From the NCBI GenBank assembly GCA_934650975.1, contig CAKUFW010000050.1, forward strand, positions 1-14,526: 14,526 bases of DNA, read 5' to 3'. Position numbers and translations under genes: made by a program. How positions within the stretch are numbered: the stretch's first letter is position 1; each line of letters begins with the position of its first letter. Shown in pieces: positions 1 to 6,490 of this stretch. The DNA comes from an uncultured Collinsella sp. (lineage in GTDB: Bacteria > Actinomycetota > Coriobacteriia > Coriobacteriales > Coriobacteriaceae). Below the pieces are notes generated by a model. The model had not been told where the DNA came from. It saw only the letters and a program-made list of their open reading frames with translations, and did not search any database.

Positions 1-861
1 GTGTACAAGGACTTTGGCTTTGACCAGTTCCTGTCCATCAACGACTTCCAGGGCGCCGATACCCTGCGCGGCATGGTGACCGACCAGGCCACCTACGACA
101 AGATTCTTGAGCTGCTCGACCAGAACGCCGATCCGCAGTTCATCTTCGATGTGACCATGCAGAACCACTCGGGCTACGACACGGGCTTGGTGCCGCTCGA
201 CAAGCAGGTGCACCTGAACATCGACACGACCGATCTGGACGCCAAGACCGTCGAGGACGGCACGCTCTCCGATGTCGACGAGTATGTCTCGTGCATCGAG
301 CAGTCCGATCAGGCGCTGCGCTACTTCCTCAACGCCTTGAGCAAGCTCGACCGCAAGGTGGTCGTGGTGTTCTGGGGCGACCACCAGCCGTTCTTCCCGT
401 CCAAGTTCAATGACAAGTGGTTTACCAACGAGGACGATGCCACCCACCAGGAGCGTTTGTGGCAGACCGACTACATCATCTGGGCCAACTACGACGTTGC
501 CGGCTGCGACCAGACGAGCGAGGTCGATGACTTGTCTACCAACTACCTGTCCACCCAGCTGATGCAGCTGATCGGCGCCCCGCTCACCGACTACCAGAAG
601 GCGCACATGACGCTGCGCGAGTCGCTGCCCGCCATCAACTCCGTGGGCTACGAGGACGCCAGCCTGCGTTGGGCGCTCTCCTCCAACGTCACCGGCGATG
701 ACGCCGTTGCCGCCGCTGCCACCAAGGCGCGCGAGGATTACGCCAAGATGCAGTACTACGAGATGTTCCGCGACGGCAAGAACGTCTACACCGAGCACTT
801 CCAGACCGAGGCCAATGAGACCGACCCCAACTTGGCGCCGGGCACGACCAAGATCAAATAG
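1..861 (+). CDS. LTA synthase-family sulfatase-fold enzyme, C-terminal part (5' end outside window)
   Basis: This is the C-terminal catalytic part of an LtaS/MdoB-like phosphoglycerol transferase or related alkaline-phosphatase-superfamily enzyme. Such proteins have N-terminal membrane helices and an extracellular domain that transfers glycerophosphate or a similar group to envelope glycopolymers. In the visible 286 residues, VTMQNHSGY (51-59) is the family's conserved motif and FWGDHQP (124-130) supplies the late metal-binding Asp-His pair. TDYIIWAN (156-163) matches the family strand after the active site. The membrane helices and catalytic Thr are upstream of the window. The GTG at position 1 is therefore most likely an internal valine codon, not the start. 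The last 60 residues are charged and not typical of the core domain. It runs convergent to the surface-protein gene. The exact acceptor (teichoic or lipoteichoic type) cannot be told from sequence. Confidence 0.85.
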   Translation: MYKDFGFDQFLSINDFQGADTLRGMVTDQATYDKILELLDQNADPQFIFDVTMQNHSGYDTGLVPLDKQVHLNIDTTDLDAKTVEDGTLSDVDEYVSCIEQSDQALRYFLNALSKLDRKVVVVFWGDHQPFFPSKFNDKWFTNEDDATHQERLWQTDYIIWANYDVAGCDQTSEVDDLSTNYLSTQLMQLIGAPLTDYQKAHMTLRESLPAINSVGYEDASLRWALSSNVTGDDAVAAAATKAREDYAKMQYYEMFRDGKNVYTEHFQTEANETDPNLAPGTTKIK

Positions 862-872
862 CGGGTCTGTAT

Positions 873-895
873 CCCGGTTCGTCTGCCCGGGTTTT
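873..895 (+). terminator. Probable rho-independent terminator of the LTA synthase-like gene
   Basis: CCCGG at 873-877 pairs with CCGGG at 887-891 around a 9-nt loop, followed at once by TTTTT. It begins 12 bases after the stop codon. The stem is short (5 bp) but all G/C. Confidence 0.5.
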
Positions 896-922
896 TGGTT
901 TGCTGTTGCCCCCTGCTGGCTG

Positions 923-3900
923 CTAGTGGGTCTTGCGACGCTTAGTCAAGATGACGAGGGCTATTGCCACCAGGATGATACCCGCTGCTGCTGCGATGGC
1001 GACCATGGCGAGCGTTTGGTCACCGGTGCCTGCGAGGTTCTTGGCTGAGGTCGTGGCCTTTGCCTTGGTGTCGGCGCCGTTGTCCGACTTTGGCTTGTCC
1101 GGGTTCGTCGGGGTCTCAGGCGTCTCCGGGGTCGTCGGGGTCTCGGGGTCCTTTGAGCCTTCGGAATCGGTTGGGCCGGCGGTGTTTACCAGCGTATGGT
1201 CCAGGAACTTCTTGGCGCCCGCGCTTGCCTGCGAGAACAGGCGGCGTGTGCGGATCGGGGTGGCGTTCACCGTTGTGGGCGCCGTCTCCTCGGCCTCGAT
1301 GATATTCACGAGCGTCGTGCCGGTGTCGAGGCCCACGTCGTTGTATCCCACGTGGCAGTAATACTGCGCACCGTCATCGTCTGCGGTCAGGTCAATCTCG
1401 AGCTTCGAGGCCGTTCCAGTCGCGAGGTTGCCATCAGCACCCACGAGCTTAAACTCTGTCTCGCCGCGGCCCTTGCGGTACCACATATAGGTCGGTGCCA
1501 GCTCTGTTTCGCTATCGTCGGCACCGAGCTGCTTCACATGGCCAATCGCCGAGAGCGTCAGGTGGCTTCCCGCCGTGCGCTCAACCGAAGAGTCATATCC
1601 AAGATCCGACCCCTCCGCGGCATCCGCCGCAGGTCCGCTCACGGTCATCGTCATGCCATCGGGCATGGTCTTGACCGTGATGATTGCCGAGCGAATACCC
1701 GTTTCGGTCGTTGAACCGTTCTTTACAGCGGCGATGGCGAATCGGTACTCCGTATTGGGCTGCAACCCGTCCCAGGTAAGCGACGTCTGCGTGTTGTTGA
1801 CAATCTTCCAGCTGTTCACGACCGCGTCCGCCGCATTGCTCTGCAGCATGCCTACGCCGTAGCTAAAGCCACTCTTGTTTGCGAGTACATCGTCCCAGCT
1901 AAACGTAACGCTGGTCGAATCGACGGCGTTTGCCGTAAAGCCCGTTACGGCCGGCGCGTCTGGCATCTCGACGTTCTTGACGTCATAGCCCACAATCCAG
2001 AACTGGTCGGTATCTTTAGTGCCGAGCTTGTCGCCCGAGCTGGCCTCGAACTTGTCGACATCCACCGCGTTGACGCCCAGGCGCCACGCAAAGCCGTACT
2101 TATCCTTCGCGGCCTCGGGCAGGTTGTCGACGGTGCCGCCGTATTCGGTCGATTCACTCGAGGAGTTACCCGTAGTAAAGCCGGCGTTGGCACCAAAGCA
2201 CAGGCCGCCAAACAACTCGTGCTTTGCGAGCTTCGCGCCCATGACAACGCTGCCGTTCAGCGTAAAGCCGTACTCAAACTCCTGTTCCTCGCCGTCCTCG
2301 ACTTCGATGGTCTGCTCAATGCTCGCCCCCGACTGCGCGACAGCACCGTTAAACCCATCGTGCGTGTAGGCGCGCGTCACGCCGGGCTTGCCCAGGCCAA
2401 AGGAATCCCCAACGGGAGTCTCGCCGTTGAGCGTCGTTTGATAGGTTCCGGGTTCTCCCGACCGATTGGTCAAAAAGTAGCTGAGCGGCGTCATATTGTG
2501 CTGTTTGGCAATGCGGTCATAGGCCTCGACATTAACGACCGAGGTCTGCGCGCCGAGCGACACGGGCGCCGCCATCACGCCCTTGCCACCAGTTTCCTCA
2601 TTTTCGATCTCGTACTCGTAATAGACCATCGGAATCGTGTAGAGCACGGCCTTGTCGCCTTCACCGGCATGCGACTCATAACTTACGCTGGCGCTCACTG
2701 TGCGCTCGCTCCGGTAGTCATAGCATCCCTCGGCGGCAAAATCGACTGAAGCATTAATCGCGACCAGGGGCGGACCGGTCTGCACCTCGACGGCAACGCC
2801 CAACTCGGCGCCAATGGTATAGCCCTGGGATGTCCCCGTGCTCTTTCCCTCGCCGTATGACGTGCCGCCCAACACCAGATAGCCGTATGCCTGCTCCAGA
2901 TCCTCAACATAGGGAGCATCCTGCAGCACAGCGAGCACGCGCGGGTTGGTATAGACCTTGTAGCGGTCCTTGTACGTGATCTTGACGCTGTCATTGTCGA
3001 CATCGGGCAGCGCGAGCGAGATAAATGTGCCGTAGGTAGTGCCGCGACGGTTGCTCTCGCTAATCACCTGCTCCTCGCCGCGGCGCACCCTTCCATTCTC
3101 GTCGAGCGAAAGATGCGAGGCGGTCATCCAATAGTAGTCATCGTTCTTGCGCAGGTCCTCGTCGCGGTGCTTGCCCACCACGGCGATAAAGCTCTCGTTA
3201 TAGCGGTCCGAACCCGAGACGCTGCCCGCCTTAACGTCGCTGATCCACACCTGCTCGATACCCTTGTGGTCATGCTTGTTGCTACTGTTGTATTGCTGGC
3301 CGCTCATGCTCATGGTTCCGACCATGGACCCCAAGCCCTGAGCCCCGCTCTGTGCCGTGTTGCAGGCAAAGTCGCGGAACACGTCGCCGCCCACGAGCAC
3401 CTCGTCAACCGCCGGCTGCTCGGACAGGCCGTCAAGGTTGGCAGCGGCAAGGGCAATAGGCGCCAAGGTGCACGGATAGCGCTTATCCTGAGCGCTATCC
3501 TTCCATGCGCTGTTGGGCACATGCATCAGCCCATAGGAGGCGAGGAGCCCGTCTCTGTATTCCTTGCAATCGGAAAGCTTGAACTCGCCAGACTCCGAGT
3601 CAAAATACGCGTAGCGGTACAGCGCGCCGTACAGCCCCTTGCTGCCGTCAGAAGCGCCGTAATCAAAAGCGCTGCGTTGCCAGTCATAACCCGCAAGAAT
3701 AAGGCCCGTGACGGTTTCACCCGTCTTCTTTCCTTCTTCATCGTAGGCGGCAAACGTGCCGAACGTCGCATTCGCAGCGACCATGGTCTTGCCGTTCGCG
3801 GAGAGGGAGATTGCGCCCGCGTCGCCCAGAGCATCGACATGGACGAGCGCACCCTTGGATGCATCCCACGAAAACAGCTCGCAATGCGTCGACTTATCAA

Positions 3901-5026
3901 TATTCTTCTTGCCGTAGGGTGCCGAGACCACGATGGCGAGGTCATCGCAAAAATCGCGATCGAGGTCGCCGGCCGCTAGCGAAACGACAGGAGATGACTG
4001 AAGCTGCGTCCAGGAGTCGTTCCCGCCCTTGTTGTGCGTGGTGTAGTCCGCGGCGTTACCGGCATCGATTTTGACGACGCTTTGCTTCCAGTTGCCGCCC
4101 TCCAAGTCATACATGTCGACTACAGCCTTGCGCACGCCGTTCTCGTCGACATAACAGCCCGCGTAGACAAAAAGCTCGTCGACGCCGTCGCCATCGACAT
4201 CGCCCGCCTCGACATCAAAGACGGCGTCGTGCTCTTGCAGGTAACCGGCGTTCAGATACTTAAAACGGCTTCCGTCCATCATATTGGTGTTGACCGTCAC
4301 CGGCAGGTGTGTGTCGAGAGTGCGCATGCGCCCGTTGCTAAACGAGTAGAGGACCAGCTCAACCTTTCCGGCGTATGACTTGCCGTCAATCGTGGTAGAA
4401 GAACTGTCGCCGTAGGCACGAAGCTCGGCAACGCGGCTCTTTTTGCCCGTGCTGGCGTCGCTGCAGAACTCAACACTCGTGGCGTGAATGCCCGAGAAAC
4501 CGTTATTGTCGTTGGCGAGCACTGTCGAGGACTCATTGTTGCTTAGGTACGACCAGGTGCCGCCACCGTAGTCGCTACGCTTGTAGAGATCGCTGTTCGT
4601 ATCGAAATTGTTGACGTTTTGCCAGAACTTTGCGGCGCCCCACACACTTCCATAGCCATCGGCGAGTTTGCTGCTGCCGCCAATGTCGCCGCGCTCGACG
4701 TTCTCGAGCTTGTCGCGCAGAGTGTAGCGATTGCCATGGCTACCGTTAGCTGCCATATAGACCTCGCTGCGCGTGGCAAACGTCGTGGGAGCACTGGTGG
4801 AATAGGGGCCAACGGTATCGGCCGGAATGTCCTCGCTCGTGCCCAGGCCCAGGTCGCTATAGTCCTGCTCGGTCATATCGGTGATCTCAGGCGTGTCGGC
4901 CGCCTGGGCAACCTGGGGTGTGGCCGTGAAACAGGCGACGCTCGTGGCGATCAACGCAGCAAGCGCCGCCGTCCCAACAAGCGGGATTTTCGACAACCGA
5001 CGAATGTGGGGGTATGGAACGTGCAT
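923..5026 (-). CDS. Large cell-wall-anchored surface protein with FG-GAP-like motifs, FN3 and Ig-like domains
   Basis: Secreted, sortase-anchored protein of 1367 residues; ligand unknown. I chose the ATG at 5026 because GAGG lies 6 bases upstream and it puts a normal signal peptide at the N-terminus: RR-K, hydrophobic core, then AQA before ADT, cleavage after about residue 42. The frame stays open to a GTG at 5086. FG-GAP/VCBS-like acidic motifs occur near residues 269-290 (DVDGDGVDE, an EF-like calcium loop), 348-368, 526-548 and about 680, suggesting a beta-propeller. Residues about 700-1000 are Gly/Ser/Thr-rich alternating strands that I do not recognise. An FN3 domain follows (about 1022-1119), then an Ig-like domain (about 1125-1242, YYC near its end). 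A Pro/Thr/Glu spacer (1283-1325) leads to LAGTG (1331-1335), a membrane helix (about 1338-1360) and tail KRRKTH. LAxTG is the form associated with class E sortases of high-GC Gram-positives. Adhesion or glycan binding is inference. Confidence 0.85.
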   Translation of the reverse strand: MHVPYPHIRRLSKIPLVGTAALAALIATSVACFTATPQVAQAADTPEITDMTEQDYSDLGLGTSEDIPADTVGPYSTSAPTTFATRSEVYMAANGSHGNRYTLRDKLENVERGDIGGSSKLADGYGSVWGAAKFWQNVNNFDTNSDLYKRSDYGGGTWSYLSNNESSTVLANDNNGFSGIHATSVEFCSDASTGKKSRVAELRAYGDSSSTTIDGKSYAGKVELVLYSFSNGRMRTLDTHLPVTVNTNMMDGSRFKYLNAGYLQEHDAVFDVEAGDVDGDGVDELFVYAGCYVDENGVRKAVVDMYDLEGGNWKQSVVKIDAGNAADYTTHNKGGNDSWTQLQSSPVVSLAAGDLDRDFCDDLAIVVSAPYGKKNIDKSTHCELFSWDASKGALVHVDALGDAGAISLSANGKTMVAANATFGTFAAYDEEGKKTGETVTGLILAGYDWQRSAFDYGASDGSKGLYGALYRYAYFDSESGEFKLSDCKEYRDGLLASYGLMHVPNSAWKDSAQDKRYPCTLAPIALAAANLDGLSEQPAVDEVLVGGDVFRDFACNTAQSGAQGLGSMVGTMSMSGQQYNSSNKHDHKGIEQVWISDVKAGSVSGSDRYNESFIAVVGKHRDEDLRKNDDYYWMTASHLSLDENGRVRRGEEQVISESNRRGTTYGTFISLALPDVDNDSVKITYKDRYKVYTNPRVLAVLQDAPYVEDLEQAYGYLVLGGTSYGEGKSTGTSQGYTIGAELGVAVEVQTGPPLVAINASVDFAAEGCYDYRSERTVSASVSYESHAGEGDKAVLYTIPMVYYEYEIENEETGGKGVMAAPVSLGAQTSVVNVEAYDRIAKQHNMTPLSYFLTNRSGEPGTYQTTLNGETPVGDSFGLGKPGVTRAYTHDGFNGAVAQSGASIEQTIEVEDGEEQEFEYGFTLNGSVVMGAKLAKHELFGGLCFGANAGFTTGNSSSESTEYGGTVDNLPEAAKDKYGFAWRLGVNAVDVDKFEASSGDKLGTKDTDQFWIVGYDVKNVEMPDAPAVTGFTANAVDSTSVTFSWDDVLANKSGFSYGVGMLQSNAADAVVNSWKIVNNTQTSLTWDGLQPNTEYRFAIAAVKNGSTTETGIRSAIITVKTMPDGMTMTVSGPAADAAEGSDLGYDSSVERTAGSHLTLSAIGHVKQLGADDSETELAPTYMWYRKGRGETEFKLVGADGNLATGTASKLEIDLTADDDGAQYYCHVGYNDVGLDTGTTLVNIIEAEETAPTTVNATPIRTRRLFSQASAGAKKFLDHTLVNTAGPTDSEGSKDPETPTTPETPETPTNPDKPKSDNGADTKAKATTSAKNLAGTGDQTLAMVAIAAAAGIILVAIALVILTKRRKTH

Positions 5027-5059
5027 GGGAGACCTCGCTTTACTCGAGTGGAGTCGGCT

Positions 5060-5073
5060 CATTTGCTCAAATG
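5060..5073. promoter_or_regulatory. 14-bp dyad in the leader of the surface-protein gene
   Basis: CATTTGCTCAAATG is an inverted repeat of 6 bp with a 2-bp centre. It lies 34 bases upstream of the chosen start codon at 5026, where an operator or a 5'-UTR hairpin would sit. No regulator is identified. Confidence 0.25.
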
Positions 5074-5095
5074 CTACGCCTGACACCCAAAATTC

Positions 5096-5130
5096 CGTGT
5101 CTCATTTTCGCCAACGGCGTGTCTCATTTT
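5096..5130 (-). promoter_or_regulatory. Pair of 13-bp direct repeats upstream of the surface-protein gene
   Basis: Read on the minus strand, AAAATGAGACACG occurs perfectly at 5096-5108 and again at 5118-5130. The 22-bp period is about two helical turns, so both copies face the same side of the DNA. They lie 70-105 bp upstream of the start at 5026. This is the expected place for activator or repressor sites. No convincing -35/-10 pair was found nearby. The repeats may instead be a decayed edge of the 62-bp array next to them. Confidence 0.35.
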
Positions 5131-5148
5131 TGAGAATCCGAGATGCCG

Positions 5149-5612
5149 CGGAAATCTTATCCCAGCTCAAAGGCCATTTCTGGGATGTATTTTCCGTCGA
5201 GTGCCTCATCGGGAAACGGCGTCCCATTTCAAGCGTCGATTCTGGGACGCACTTTCCCCTTAGACCCTCAACCGGAAACCGCATCCCACTTTGAGCGCAA
5301 ATTCCGGGATGCATTTTCCGCTTGAGCCTCATTGGGAAACGGCGTCCCACTTTGAGGGCTGATTGTGGGATGCATTTTCCGGTTTTGCTCTCATTGGGAA
5401 AATGCATCCCGTTTCTTGACCGAATAATGGGACGCAATTTCCCGTTGGCGCGCCTTTGGGAAAGTGTGTCCCACTTCGAACGCCCAGAGTGGGACGCACT
5501 TTCCGCAAAGCACCTCAACGGGAAACTACGTCCCATTCCAAAGGCAAATTCCGGGACGCATTTTCCGAAAGCCTGCCCATCCGGAAAGCCCGTCCCACTT
5601 TGGACGCATCCG
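5149..5612. repeat. Tandem array, 62-bp period, of alternately oriented 16-bp motifs
   Basis: Unit starts at 5149, 5211, 5273, 5334, 5396, 5458, 5520 and 5582 give steps of 62, 62, 61, 62, 62, 62 and 62 bp. Each unit has arm A (consensus GGGAAANNNCGTCCCA), a variable spacer of about 16 bp, arm B (TGGGACGCANTTTCCS, the inverse of A), and a second variable spacer of about 14 bp. There are eight A arms and seven B arms; the last unit stops after arm A. Motif centres are 32 and 30 bp apart alternately, close to three helical turns. Each arm is itself roughly GGGA-N8-TCCC. Spacers differ between units, with only loose similarity (such as ctttgag after several A arms). No coding potential is accepted here. 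The array ends about 120 bp upstream of the surface-protein start. Protein-binding array or dispersed palindromic repeat are the main readings. Confidence 0.85.
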
Positions 5613-5656
5613 GGCATGGAACCATCGACCTATCAGGCCTCCCATCAATAAAGAGG

Positions 5657-5785
5657 CGTCCTCCCAGACGGCGGGGCACGAAGTTCATCGCGAGTTCCGC
5701 ACGCAAAGAAGGCCACTTAATGTGGCCTTCGTCTTGCGCAAGACTGTAGAGCAGGGAACTTCGTACCCCGCCGTCCGGGAGGACG
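5657..5785 (-). repeat. 129-bp palindromic element bounded by 29-bp inverted repeats with inner hairpins
   Basis: Arms at 5657-5685 and 5757-5785 are inverted repeats with 27 of 29 positions matching. Both mismatches would be G-U pairs in a minus-strand RNA and A-C clashes in a plus-strand RNA, so I assign the minus strand tentatively. Inside are a perfect 9-bp hairpin, GAAGGCCAC/GTGGCCTTC (5708-5716, 5722-5730), and the 14-bp palindrome GTCTTGCGCAAGAC (5731-5744). It lies downstream of the flavodoxin gene in its direction of transcription. It could be a structured RNA, a 3'-end stem, or a non-autonomous mobile element. No target-site duplication is apparent. Confidence 0.7.
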
Positions 5786-5827
5786 TTACATTTAGAAAGA
5801 TGGACCGACCGCCGTCAGCGATGGGAG

Positions 5828-6379
5828 CTACTCCCCCAGCACGGCCTTTTTGGCGGCCGCAGCCATGTTGTCCAGATCCTCCTTGGTGGGGTGATCCTTT
5901 GCGGCAACCCAGTTATCGAGCAGCATCTTAAAGCGGACATTGTCGGGATCTTGCTCGAGCATGGCCTCGTAGCGCTGCTTGACCGCGGGGCCCATCTTGC
6001 CCTGGCACATGGCCCAGCCCGCAAGCTCGGCGTCATCGGCCAAATTGGAGGTCACGCGATCGATAATCTGCCTAAAGTAATCCTCGCTGGCACCAAAACC
6101 GCAGGTGCCAAAGAGAAACACGCGCTTGCCGTGCAAGGCGGAGAGCAACGCCGCGACCGAAGGCGTGCACGCGCCCTTGTCGCACCAAAAACCGACGAGC
6201 ACCGTGTCGGCCGCGCAGGCACCCTGCGCCTCGAGCGCAACCTGCTCTGCATCCGCATCGTCGCTCAACGCCGCGGCATGGACAAACTCAGCGCCCGCAG
6301 CCTGCAGAGCGCGCTTGATCGCGCCCGAAACCATCCTGGTATTACCGCTCTTGCTGTTAACCACCAAAGAGCACGTCAT
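5828..6379 (-). CDS. Flavodoxin family protein (BilS/Flavodoxin_3-like)
   Basis: Predicted cytoplasmic FMN-binding electron carrier of 183 residues, the usual size for a short flavodoxin. The N-terminal strand is followed by SKSGNT (residues 9-14), the phosphate-binding loop that holds the FMN phosphate. GFWCDKG (63-69), FGTCGFG (90-96) and CQGKMG (125-130) match the pattern I associate with the Flavodoxin_3 group, which includes BilS of the gut bilirubin-reductase pair BilR/BilS. No bilR-like oxidoreductase gene is present here, so that role is not shown. Start choice: GAGG lies 10 bases before the ATG at 6379 and 4 bases before a GTG at 6385; I prefer the ATG, but the GTG adds only two residues. 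It is monocistronic in this view: the ABC operon upstream on the same strand ends at 6491, and the array region follows. Confidence 0.8.
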   Translation of the reverse strand: MTCSLVVNSKSGNTRMVSGAIKRALQAAGAEFVHAAALSDDADAEQVALEAQGACAADTVLVGFWCDKGACTPSVAALLSALHGKRVFLFGTCGFGASEDYFRQIIDRVTSNLADDAELAGWAMCQGKMGPAVKQRYEAMLEQDPDNVRFKMLLDNWVAAKDHPTKEDLDNMAAAAKKAVLGE

Positions 6380-6441
6380 AGTCACGTTGCCTCGTTTCCC
6401 CCAAAACCAAAGCCACTAATGCAATTTATTAGATGAATATC

Positions 6442-6451
6442 TTAGTACTAA
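6442..6451. promoter_or_regulatory. 10-bp perfect palindrome upstream of the flavodoxin gene
   Basis: TTAGTACTAA is a perfect dyad about 63 bp upstream of the flavodoxin start, in the AT-rich part of the 111-bp gap where its promoter must lie if it has its own. It could be an operator. A chance 10-bp palindrome is not excluded. Confidence 0.25.
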
Positions 6452-6455
6452 CGAC

Positions 6456-6487
6456 GCAGATGTAAACCATCTGCCGCTAATCGGCAG
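6456..6487 (-). terminator. Two overlapping hairpins just after the ABC operon
   Basis: GCAGATG (6456-6462) pairs with CATCTGC (6468-6474), and CTGCCG (6471-6476) pairs with CGGCAG (6482-6487). The two stems share bases 6471-6474 and cannot both form. They begin 4 bases after the stop of the second ABC gene. No T-run follows, so this is not a textbook intrinsic terminator; it may be an end-of-message stem or a switch. Confidence 0.4.
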
Positions 6488-6490
6488 CTC

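Noticed and set aside
698..1048. 116-codon plus-strand open frame at the end of the LTA synthase-like gene
   Set aside because: Out of frame with the real gene, Pro/Arg/Thr-rich, and extends into the convergent gene's coding region.
3113..3979. 288-codon plus-strand open frame inside the surface-protein gene
   Set aside because: Antisense shadow of a frame with clear domains, signal peptide and sorting signal.
5149..5612. CRISPR array
   Set aside because: Repeats are only 16 bp, alternate in orientation and vary between copies; spacers are 14-16 bp and no cas genes are present.
5102..5617. 171-codon minus-strand open frame across the 62-bp array, giving a repetitive peptide (GKCVPE, GRRFPM)
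   Set aside because: The 62-bp period is not a multiple of three, so the repeat passes through all frames. Several frames on both strands are also open, and no ribosome site precedes the ATG.
5657..5785. Complete insertion sequence
   Set aside because: Only 129 bp, with no transposase and no target-site duplication; at most a non-autonomous element.
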